Source of the DNA: CAZNYN01 sp964577295
Lineage (GTDB): Bacteria > Synergistota > Synergistia > Synergistales > Synergistaceae
Reading direction: 5' to 3'
DNA length: 37,553 nt
Assembly (NCBI GenBank): GCA_964577295.1
Contig: CAZNYN010000017.1
Location: 1 to 37,553, forward strand
The notes under the pieces were generated by a model. The model was not told the origin of the DNA and searched no databases. It was given only the letters and a program-made list of their open reading frames with translations. Position numbers and translations under genes: made by a program. This document shows positions 1-6,665 of this stretch, piece after piece. Position 1 is the first letter of the stretch. Each line of letters opens with the position of its first letter.

Positions 1-32
1 ACTCTCTGCGGCTGAATTTATGATTTATCGCA

Positions 33-64
33 AAGCCCCTCCGAAGCATTCTTCGGAGGGGCTT
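33..64 (-). terminator. Hairpin terminator behind etfBA
   Basis: A perfect 14-bp inverted repeat (33-46 with 51-64) encloses a 4-nt loop. It lies 24 bases past the etfA stop codon on the minus strand. The stem is G+C rich, but the T tract that follows in the minus direction is short (about three T), so the termination call rests mainly on the stem and its position. It may also stop transcripts arriving on the + strand from outside the window. Confidence 0.75.
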
Positions 65-88
65 GTATGTTCCTTTAAATTTTAAAAC

Positions 89-1096
89 TCAAACGTGTTT
101 TGCAAGTTCTCGAACTCTTTCCGTCAGTGCGGTTAAAAATTCCATGGCATCTGCCTGTATCGATATGTCCGCTACTCTGAAAATGGGAGCTTCGGGATCG
201 TGGTTGACGGCTATGATTGTCTCCGCTCCCGACATTCCAGCTATATGCTGGACAGCACCGGATATTCCGAAAGCCAGGTATATTCTGGGTGTTACGGATT
301 TGCCGCTCAGTCCTACTTGAGCCGAGTATGGTGCCCACCCCAAGTCTACCGCGGCGCGCGAAGCTCCGACAGAGCCTCCGAGAAGGGATGCCAGCTCTTC
401 GAGCTTTGCAAAGTTTTTAGCTCCCTTCATGCCTTTGCCGCCTGCAATGATGAGCTCCGCCTCCTGGAGGGGAAGCCCCACGGAATGCTCGGGCTCAAAT
501 CCTATGTAGTCAAGAAGCGAGTCCAGCGCGTCTTTTTTCGGCTCTTCTTTTATCATCTCGCATTTGCGGCTCGGATCGCATATCAACGGTCTCTTTGACT
601 TAGGCCTGACAGTGCACATCTGCGGATCGCGCCCTTTTGTCTTTATATCCGCCATGACGTTGCCTCCTATGGCAGGGCGTGTCTGTATCAGTCTCTTTGA
701 TTTTTCGTCTATTTTCATCTCTGTGCAGTCTGCCGTCAGTCCGCAGCCAAGGCGCGCGGAGAGCATGGGCATTACCGTCCTGCCCTGAGTTGTTGCGGAA
801 GCTATCAAAATCGACGGCATGTACTTTTCCGTGAGCTCTTCAAGCACGGCAACTACGATGTCAGATTTAAAATTTTCAAATTCGGGCTCGTCTGCGAAAT
901 AAACTTTGTCCGCACCGTATGAAGCTAAATTTTTTGCCTTATCTTCTATTTCGCTGCCGATGACGACGCTTGCCAAGGGAACTCCAAGGTCGTCGGCGAG
1001 TTCGCGTCCCCATGCGAGAAGCTCCCTAGAGACGGGGTGAATTTCTTTATCCCGCACTTCGGCAAGTGTCCAGACTTCGCCTTTTGTATTGCTCAT
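89..1096 (-). CDS. etfA: Electron transfer flavoprotein, alpha subunit
   Basis: EtfA (335 aa) forms a soluble heterodimer with EtfB that carries electrons through FAD between cytoplasmic dehydrogenases and an acceptor. The N-terminal half shows an ETF alpha/beta domain. The C-terminal third holds the family FAD-binding signature: GASRAAVDLGW, then QVGLSGKSV, then GISGAVQHIAGM and a terminal NHDPEAPIF stretch. Length is typical. Its ATG overlaps the etfB stop by 4 bases (ATGA), so the two are translationally coupled. No acyl-CoA dehydrogenase or other partner is in view, so the electron donor is unknown. Whether the pair is of the electron-bifurcating type cannot be decided from what is seen here. 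Confidence 0.95.
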   Translation of the reverse strand: MSNTKGEVWTLAEVRDKEIHPVSRELLAWGRELADDLGVPLASVVIGSEIEDKAKNLASYGADKVYFADEPEFENFKSDIVVAVLEELTEKYMPSILIASATTQGRTVMPMLSARLGCGLTADCTEMKIDEKSKRLIQTRPAIGGNVMADIKTKGRDPQMCTVRPKSKRPLICDPSRKCEMIKEEPKKDALDSLLDYIGFEPEHSVGLPLQEAELIIAGGKGMKGAKNFAKLEELASLLGGSVGASRAAVDLGWAPYSAQVGLSGKSVTPRIYLAFGISGAVQHIAGMSGAETIIAVNHDPEAPIFRVADISIQADAMEFLTALTERVRELAKHV

Positions 1097-1905
1097 CTTA
1101 CCGCCTCCATGAAATTGTTGTCTTCCAATACTTTTATTACGGCGGAGAGGGCTTCGTCCAAGGATGAGGAAGCATTGATTTTTACTCCGTGTCTCGTAAC
1201 TTTGGGATATGTTACATTCACGACCTGAGTGGCCGAACCTTTGAGCCCCGTTTCATCGTCCGACAGTCCGAGGTCTGTCGCATTAAGCGGCGCTATCTCG
1301 CTCTGCTTTGCCCGTAGCTTTCCCCCCAGAGTGCAGAGGCGCGGAATGTTCATCTCTTTAACCGGTATTATAAAAGCTGGCAGAGGGCACTCGACTGTCT
1401 CATGCCCTCCCTCTACGGAACGAACCGCTCTGATTTTTTTATCTGTCAGTTCTTCTATGCCGCTTACGTATGTCAGAGCCGGCATCTTCATAATTTCTGC
1501 GGATGCGGGGCCCACCTGTCCCGTCTCTCCGTCCGTGGCTCTCTCTCCGGCAAAAATCAGGTCAAAAGGGCCTTCCTTCTCAAGAGCCGCGGCTATGGTT
1601 CTTGCCGTGGCCAGTGTGTCCGCTCCTCCGAATTTCCTGTCGGATATAAGAACGCCCCTGTCGCATCCCATCGCCATTGCGTAAAGGATTGTTTTTTTTG
1701 CCTGAGGCGGCCCCATTGTTATGGCTGTTATCTCGGTCTCGCCTTCGGGGCGGTTTTCTTTTATGCACACGGCGGATTCTACCGCGTGCAGGTCGAGCGG
1801 GTTAAGCTCCGCCTCCACTCCGTCGCGAATCATAGTTCCCGTATTTTCATCTATTTTTACTGTGTCGACAGCCGGAACCTGTTTTACAAGCACTGCGATT
1901 TTCAA
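1093..1905 (-). CDS. etfB: Electron transfer flavoprotein, beta subunit
   Basis: EtfB (270 aa) binds a nucleotide cofactor (AMP or, in bifurcating types, FAD) and pairs with EtfA. The N-terminus KIAVLVKQVPAVDTVKID and the motif AELNPLDLHAVESAV are typical of the family. The start is a TTG at 1905-1903, set by an AGGAGG ribosome site seven bases upstream; no in-frame ATG fits as well. It is the first gene of the minus-strand operon and is transcribed from a promoter at about 2011-1981, divergent from infC. Confidence 0.95.
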   Translation of the reverse strand: MKIAVLVKQVPAVDTVKIDENTGTMIRDGVEAELNPLDLHAVESAVCIKENRPEGETEITAITMGPPQAKKTILYAMAMGCDRGVLISDRKFGGADTLATARTIAAALEKEGPFDLIFAGERATDGETGQVGPASAEIMKMPALTYVSGIEELTDKKIRAVRSVEGGHETVECPLPAFIIPVKEMNIPRLCTLGGKLRAKQSEIAPLNATDLGLSDDETGLKGSATQVVNVTYPKVTRHGVKINASSSLDEALSAVIKVLEDNNFMEAVR

Positions 1906-1980
1906 AATAACTCCTCCTGCCTTTTGCGCAGCCGCGCCTGAACAAATTTAAACGGTGTAAATTTTTATCATAAAAAAATT

Positions 1981-2011
1981 ATTATATGCCATATCCCCCA
2001 AGGCGTGTCAA
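1981..2011 (-). promoter_or_regulatory. Probable sigma70-type promoter for etfBA
   Basis: Reading the minus strand, a perfect TTGACA (2011-2006) is followed by TATAAT (1986-1981). The gap is 19 bases, slightly long; an overlapping CATATA two bases earlier gives the standard 17. It lies about 75 bases upstream of the etfB start. It points away from the infC promoter, and the two -35 boxes are only about 14 bases apart. Confidence 0.7.
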
Positions 2012-2025
2012 TAGCAAAGGCGTAC

Positions 2026-2054
2026 TTGCATTTATCCGTACCGTGTGCTATGAT
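2026..2054 (+). promoter_or_regulatory. Probable sigma70-type promoter for the infC operon
   Basis: TTGCAT (2026-2031) and TATGAT (2049-2054) are separated by exactly 17 bases. Transcription would start near 2061 and give a leader of about 150 bases ahead of infC. It would drive infC-rpmI-rplT and, as no terminator is seen further on, probably much of the run down to mutS2. Confidence 0.7.
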
Positions 2055-2060
2055 TCACCA

Positions 2061-2198
2061 GTTGATTTATATCAACGGGTATTTAAGCAGAGGATGCGCT
2101 CTCGCCTGCCGATTTTATGTTGTCAGGCCGACCCGGAAAGAAATTTCTATGGGATGGTGCATGCACTGCATCATCCCATTTTTATATGAAAAAATTTC
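2061..2198 (+). promoter_or_regulatory. Structured infC leader with terminator-like hairpin
   Basis: The predicted transcript opens with a 6-bp hairpin (2061-2066 with 2071-2076, 4-nt loop). Further on is a GCCTG/CAGGC pairing around 2105-2128. A perfect 8-bp stem (2149-2156 with 2172-2179) is then followed at once by five T. The last element looks like an attenuator just before the ribosome site of infC. In Firmicutes, infC-rpmI-rplT leaders of this layout bind ribosomal protein L20 and control termination. That role here is inference from position and shape; no known L20 consensus was matched. Confidence 0.5.
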
Positions 2199-2216
2199 AG
2201 GAGGTGTAACGCCATA
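2199..2216 (+). promoter_or_regulatory. Ribosome site that sets the ATA start of infC
   Basis: AGGAGG at 2199-2204 is followed by nine bases and then ATA at 2214-2216. There is an in-frame stop at 2187-2189, and no ATG, GTG or TTG occurs in frame between it and 2334. The ATA is therefore the only codon placed correctly for this strong site. Confidence 0.75.
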
Positions 2217-2813
2217 GCAAACAACAAGGAAGAAGAACCGCGCGTAAATCATGATATTCGGGCTACAGAGATACTTCTTATCGACGAAGAGAATGCGAAA
2301 CGCGGTGTTATCAGTACAAAAGAGGCAATAGCCATGGCCGAAGCGGCCGAGCTTGATCTTGTCGAGGTTGCTCCCCAGGCCACTCCGCCTGTCTGCCGCA
2401 TAATGGATTACGGCAAGTACCGTTTCCAGCAGCAGAAGAGGGACAAGGACGCACGTAAGAAACAGAAGAATCAGGTTGTAAAGGAAATCAAGATGCGTCC
2501 GAAAATAGACCAGCATGACTATGACTTTAAGGTGAAAGCCGTGAAAACGTTCCTTTCAGCCGGACATAGGGTTAAGGTGTCTATTTTCTTCAGAGGCAGA
2601 GAGATGGCTTTTCTTGACAGAGGGCGTGAAGTTCTCAATAAAGTTGTCGCGGCCGTTGCCGATTTCGGCAAAATCGAGATGGAACCCCGTATGGAAGGCG
2701 CATATATGAGAATTATGATAGCCCCGTCCATGCCGGAGCCTGCGAAGAAGCCAAAGCCTATTTCGGATAAACAGGTTAAAGAGCTTGAATCGGAAGATTC
2801 GGCTGAAAATTAA
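2214..2813 (+). CDS. infC: Translation initiation factor IF-3
   Basis: IF-3 binds the 30S subunit, keeps it apart from 50S and checks the start codon and initiator tRNA. From the ATA at 2214 the protein is 199 aa. It has the N-terminal IF3 domain (RVNHDIRATEILLIDEENAK, then LDLVEVAP and PPVCRIMDYGKY), a lysine-rich linker, and the C-terminal domain (KEIKMRPKIDQHDYDFKVK, then VKVSIFFRGREMAF). Starting instead at the first ATG (2334) would delete the start of the conserved N-terminal domain, so the upstream ATA is strongly favoured. Rare start codons are a known feature of infC (AUU in E. coli), where they allow IF-3 to repress its own translation. First gene of a ribosomal operon. Confidence 0.95.
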   Translation: MANNKEEEPRVNHDIRATEILLIDEENAKRGVISTKEAIAMAEAAELDLVEVAPQATPPVCRIMDYGKYRFQQQKRDKDARKKQKNQVVKEIKMRPKIDQHDYDFKVKAVKTFLSAGHRVKVSIFFRGREMAFLDRGREVLNKVVAAVADFGKIEMEPRMEGAYMRIMIAPSMPEPAKKPKPISDKQVKELESEDSAEN

Positions 2814-2859
2814 ATGAAGTGACCCCGTATGGGGTACAGAACAAGAGGAGGAACATGCA

Positions 2860-3057
2860 ATGCCTAAGATGAAAACACACTCCGCCACAAAGAAACGCTT
2901 TAAGATTACAGGGAGCGGCAAAGTCGCGTTCAAAAAGAGCGGCCGCGGCCACCTTCTTTCTTCAAAGAATTCAAAGCGTCTGCGTACACTCAGAAAGCAG
3001 GGAATCCTGCCCGCCGGAGTAGAGGGACACGTCAAAAAGCTAATGCCCTACGCGTAA
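2860..3057 (+). CDS. rpmI: 50S ribosomal protein L35
   Basis: A small basic protein (65 aa) of the large subunit. The N-terminus PKMKTHSATKKRFKITGSGK and the ending with LPYA are characteristic of L35. Its start ATG at 2860 lies eight bases after AGAGGAGG; another ATG at 2855 is out of frame. The 46-base gap after infC holds a 5-bp hairpin (2822-2826 with 2831-2835) with no T tract, so it is not a terminator. The order infC-rpmI-rplT is conserved across bacteria. Confidence 0.97.
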   Translation: MPKMKTHSATKKRFKITGSGKVAFKKSGRGHLLSSKNSKRLRTLRKQGILPAGVEGHVKKLMPYA

Positions 3058-3110
3058 AGCGGGGAATTATTGACTTTATTATAAGAATTTATTCTGAGGA
3101 GTGACTTTAA

Positions 3111-3461
3111 ATGCGAGTGAAAGGTTCCAGCGCAAGCCGCAATAAATTAAAAAAACTATACAGCATAACAAAGGGATTCTGGGGACGTAAGAAGAACGTA
3201 TATCGCCGCGCACGCGAAGCTTACCTGCATGCTCTTACAAGCTCATTTGCAGGTCGTAAGATTAAAAAGCGCGACTTCCGCAAACTCTGGATTGTCCGTA
3301 TCAACGCCGCAGCACGTGCAAACGGTATTGCCTACAGCGCTCTTATCAACGGTCTTAAGAGAGCTGACATCACAATCAACCGCAAAATGCTTGCCGACCT
3401 TGCAATAAATGACATGGCAGCATTTGCACAGCTTGTCGAAAAGGCGAAAGCGGCTCTCTAA
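3111..3461 (+). CDS. rplT: 50S ribosomal protein L20
   Basis: L20 (116 aa) binds 23S rRNA early in large-subunit assembly and in several bacteria also represses its own operon. The basic, helical N-terminal extension (NKLKKLYSITKGFWGRKKN) and the globular end (LWIVRINAAARANGIAYSAL, then NRKMLADLAINDMAAF) are clear. The start ATG follows GAGGAG at normal distance. The next gene begins only 13 bases after the stop, so there is no room for a terminator. Confidence 0.97.
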   Translation: MRVKGSSASRNKLKKLYSITKGFWGRKKNVYRRAREAYLHALTSSFAGRKIKKRDFRKLWIVRINAAARANGIAYSALINGLKRADITINRKMLADLAINDMAAFAQLVEKAKAAL

Positions 3462-3474
3462 AGAGAGAATTGCC

Positions 3475-4800
3475 TTGCAGCTGCATACGTCGCACAAGGT
3501 AGAAAAAGTTATCGTTACAGGGTTCCTGCTGGTCGTACTGGCGGGAGCCCTTCTGCTATTGCTCTCGAACAGATTTATATACGGGATTGACATGAGCCCC
3601 GCGGACGCTCTTTTTATGTCAACTTCCGCAGTGTGCGTAACGGGACTTGCAACGGTATCCGTGTACTCCGACATGGGACTTGTCTCCCAGATTATTTTGG
3701 TGCTGCTGATACAGATAGGCGGGCTCGGCTTTATGACAGCAATGGTCTTTCTCTCATTGGCTGTCGGCAAAAGAATAGGAATCAAAAGCAGGCTGTTTTT
3801 CTTGGGAGGCCTTGGCCTGGAAGGGATAAACGGGGCTGTCCATATCCTCAAGATGATACTGAGATATACATTTTACATTGAAAGCATTGGAGCCGCGATT
3901 CTCTTTGCCGGTTTTATGGCGAACGGAGAATCTTTGGCGACATCTATATATTATGCGATTTTTCACTCTGTGAGCGCTTTCTGCAATGCCGGTTTTTCTC
4001 CCATAGACGGGGGGCTGCGCCCGTTTGCTCATACATTTATCGTGCCTTTTACCATCATGTCTCTCATAATTCTGGGCGGAATAGGATTTCCCGTTGTCTC
4101 AGAATTTCTGGGCTGGCTTAAGACAAGAAAAAGGCTCTCGCATTACACAAAAATGGTTCTCTTTTTGACATTCTGGCTTATCGTTATAGGCACGGTTCTG
4201 ATTATAATTTCCGATTGGAACAAGGCGTTTAAAGATATGCCATACATATCCAGAATTTGGAACGCGCTATTTGCCAGCGTCACTGCGAGGACTGCTGGAT
4301 TTGACACAGTTGACCCTGCACGGTTCTCCGGTCTGGGGCAGGCTGTGACGATTATTCTCATGGTGATAGGAGCTTCTCCGTCGTCAACCGGAGGCGGCAT
4401 AAAGACAACTACACTGGGAGTGCTTGCCATATCCGTATGGAACGAACTCCGCGGAAGAAAAGAGAGCACCTTTATGAACAGGAGCATATCATCCGCTACG
4501 GAGAGAAGAGCTCTTGCTCTGACAGTTGTCTATATCGCGACATTTATGATAGGGGCTATAATTATAACGATACTCGAGGAGCTGCCTTTCAGCGCGATAA
4601 TTTACGAAGCGTCTTCCGCCATAGGAACGGTGGGACTGAGCCTCGGCATAACGCCCAGTCTCTCTGCGCCGAGCAAACTTGTCCTGATTGCTCTGATGTT
4701 CTGGGGCAGAGTCGGGATTCTCTCTTTCTTCGCCACTCTTATTACTGCGGACAAGAGAACGGAAGTACACTACCCGGAGACACATATACCGGTAGGTTAA
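3475..4800 (+). CDS. ktrB: Potassium channel subunit, KtrB/TrkH family
   Basis: Membrane pore subunit for potassium uptake (441 aa, the usual KtrB length). All four pore loops with their filter glycines are visible: STSAVCVTGLATVS, SAFCNAGFSP, VTARTAGFDTVD and SAIGTVGLSLG, set among about eight membrane helices. The start is read as TTG at 3475, just after the rplT stop and behind a purine-rich AAAGAGAG; an ATG at 3409 would lie inside rplT. It is followed 15 bases later by the cytoplasmic regulator gene. Whether the ion coupling is sodium (Ktr) or proton (Trk) cannot be told. The location between rplT and pheS is unusual. Confidence 0.9.
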   Translation: MQLHTSHKVEKVIVTGFLLVVLAGALLLLLSNRFIYGIDMSPADALFMSTSAVCVTGLATVSVYSDMGLVSQIILVLLIQIGGLGFMTAMVFLSLAVGKRIGIKSRLFFLGGLGLEGINGAVHILKMILRYTFYIESIGAAILFAGFMANGESLATSIYYAIFHSVSAFCNAGFSPIDGGLRPFAHTFIVPFTIMSLIILGGIGFPVVSEFLGWLKTRKRLSHYTKMVLFLTFWLIVIGTVLIIISDWNKAFKDMPYISRIWNALFASVTARTAGFDTVDPARFSGLGQAVTIILMVIGASPSSTGGGIKTTTLGVLAISVWNELRGRKESTFMNRSISSATERRALALTVVYIATFMIGAIIITILEELPFSAIIYEASSAIGTVGLSLGITPSLSAPSKLVLIALMFWGRVGILSFFATLITADKRTEVHYPETHIPVG

Positions 4801-4815
4801 ATCGGAGGAGATAAT

Positions 4816-5532
4816 ATGCCTGAGAGCAAAAAAACTTTTCTCATAGTTGGTTTGGGACGTTTTGGAATTTCCCTCTGCGAGAAGCTTGCGGAGCTCGGTC
4901 AGACTGTCATAGGTGTTGACGGACAGCAGGCGCCCGTTCTTGAAATGTCTGATAAAATAGACGTGGCTGCTCAGCTTGATGTCTCTGACGAAAACGCTCT
5001 CATCAAGGTAGGGGCAAAAGAGGTTGACGTAGCCATTGTTACCATAGGTGAGGCGCTTGAGAACAGCATACTGTGCACATCAATATTGGCAGATTTAGGG
5101 GTTCCCTTTCTTATATCGAGGGCATCCAACGCGCTTCATGCCAAGGTTTTGAAGCGTGTAGGGGCACACAAGGTTGTTTTTCCCGAATGGGATATGGGGG
5201 ATAAGATGGCGGAGAGCCTTGTCTATCCATGGTATTCGAGCTTTACGAGGATAGACGGAGGGGACTTTGTTCTGGGAAAAGTTCCTCCTCTTCCCGAAAT
5301 GTTGGGCAAGAGCATGGCGGATCTGCGCTTTTCTCAGAAATACAATGTTATAGTTATACTGCTTGAGTCCGGCGGCAAACAGTCAACTCCGTCTCCTGTG
5401 CGTCCCTTCTGTGAGGATGACAGGCTGTGGGTGCTGGGACATAGGGCGGACATGGACAAGCTTGTATCAAAAACAAATGATATGTCAGATTTGCAGGACA
5501 TAAAGGAATTAAATTTGTCCGACAAGGTTTAG
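4816..5532 (+). CDS. ktrA: Potassium uptake regulator, KtrA/TrkA (RCK) family
   Basis: A cytoplasmic gating ring protein (238 aa) that binds nucleotide and controls the KtrB/TrkH pore. It has one RCK_N Rossmann domain (FLIVGLGRFGISLCEKLAEL, with GxGxxG, then an acidic VIGVD about 20 residues later). A RCK_C domain follows from roughly residue 140. A single RCK pair is the KtrA arrangement; TrkA proper carries two. Start ATG lies behind GGAGGAG. In several Gram-positive bacteria the RCK_C domain of KtrA binds c-di-AMP; nothing in the sequence settles whether that applies here. Confidence 0.9.
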   Translation: MPESKKTFLIVGLGRFGISLCEKLAELGQTVIGVDGQQAPVLEMSDKIDVAAQLDVSDENALIKVGAKEVDVAIVTIGEALENSILCTSILADLGVPFLISRASNALHAKVLKRVGAHKVVFPEWDMGDKMAESLVYPWYSSFTRIDGGDFVLGKVPPLPEMLGKSMADLRFSQKYNVIVILLESGGKQSTPSPVRPFCEDDRLWVLGHRADMDKLVSKTNDMSDLQDIKELNLSDKV

Positions 5533-5563
5533 CTGCCGCGGCAAATAATGGGGGAATGACTAA

Positions 5564-6652
5564 GTGTTGGAAGAACTTAAAAAATCAGGATCAGATGCAA
5601 TAGCCGACTCCGGCCTGCTTGAAAAGCTCGAAAAATTAAAGCAGCTAGGCATGGAGAAGATATCGGAAACATCAATACCGGAGGAGCTCCAGCTTGTGCG
5701 CGCCAATCTGCTCGGACGCAAAGGCGAAGTCACAGAGATACTCAAAAGTGTCGGACAGGCATCTCCCGATCTCAGAAGAGTGCTCGGACAGGCCGCAAAC
5801 GAAGTAAAGCAGATTTTAAGCGATGCCATAGACCAGCGCAATGACGCGCTTTTGGACACAGCCTCTTCCGTGGAGGGAGCTGCGGATATAACTCTTCCCG
5901 GCATAGAACCTTTCCGCGGCGGGCTTCACCCGATCACACAGATGTGCTATGACTTGAACGATGCTTTCCGCTCTTTGGGATTCGAAGTATTCTCAGAGCC
6001 TGAAATTACCAGCGAGCTCTTTGCTTTTGACAACTTAAATTTCGCTCCCGAGCACCCCGCGCGTGAGAGTATGGACACTTACTGGCTCAAAGGGCATGAC
6101 GAAGGACACGGAGCGGAGCGTCTCTGTATGCGTCCTCACCTTACGGGGGCGAGCGTGCGCTACCTAAAGGAGCACGGAGCACCGGCAAGATTCGTATACC
6201 CAGGCAGAGTATACCGCAACGAAACCACCGATGCCCGCCACGAGCGCGCGTTTTTCCAGTATGAAGCTCTCATAGTGGATAAAGATTTTTCCTTCTCTTC
6301 GGGCAAAGTTCTCGTCAAGACAATTTTGGACAAGGTTTTCGGCCGCGACGTGGAAGTCCGTATGAGAGTCGGCTTCTTCCCGTTTGTCGAGCCTGGATTT
6401 GAAATAGACATGCGCTGCCTTGTCTGTGGCGGCGAGGGCTGCAAAGTCTGCAAGCACGTAGGCTGGATAGAGGTAATGCCCGGAGGCACACCGCACCCCA
6501 ACGTCCTTAAAGCGGCGGGGCTCGATCCGTCTGTCTGGTCCGGCTTTTACATCAATATCGGACTGGACCGCCTCGTTATGATGCGCTACGGCGTGGATGA
6601 TGTAAGACTCTTCCACAGCGCCGACCTTCGCTTCCTCAATCAGTTCAAATAG
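5564..6652 (+). CDS. pheS: Phenylalanyl-tRNA synthetase, alpha subunit
   Basis: Catalytic subunit of the alpha2-beta2 class II enzyme that charges tRNA-Phe (362 aa). It starts with an alpha-helical, tRNA-binding arm (about residues 1-90). Then come GLHPITQM (~120), PHLTGASVRYL, motif 2 around FVYPGRVYRNE (~209) and motif 3 GLDRLVMMRYGVDDVR (~328). A C-x2-C-x4-C-x2-C cluster near residue 285 is as in the Bacillus-type PheS. The start is GTG at 5564, nine bases behind a GGGGG run; TTG at 5567 is an alternative. pheT follows 13 bases downstream. Confidence 0.97.
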   Translation: MLEELKKSGSDAIADSGLLEKLEKLKQLGMEKISETSIPEELQLVRANLLGRKGEVTEILKSVGQASPDLRRVLGQAANEVKQILSDAIDQRNDALLDTASSVEGAADITLPGIEPFRGGLHPITQMCYDLNDAFRSLGFEVFSEPEITSELFAFDNLNFAPEHPARESMDTYWLKGHDEGHGAERLCMRPHLTGASVRYLKEHGAPARFVYPGRVYRNETTDARHERAFFQYEALIVDKDFSFSSGKVLVKTILDKVFGRDVEVRMRVGFFPFVEPGFEIDMRCLVCGGEGCKVCKHVGWIEVMPGGTPHPNVLKAAGLDPSVWSGFYINIGLDRLVMMRYGVDDVRLFHSADLRFLNQFK

Positions 6653-6665
6653 GAGATAGATACGG

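Noticed and set aside
2822..2835. ACCCC/GGGGT hairpin between infC and rpmI as a terminator
   Set aside because: The stem has only 5 bp and no T tract follows; the operon is normally read through here.
6415..6470. Four-cysteine cluster in PheS as a novel zinc site
   Set aside because: The same CxxCGGxGCxxC pattern is found in Bacillus-type PheS, so it is an ordinary family trait.
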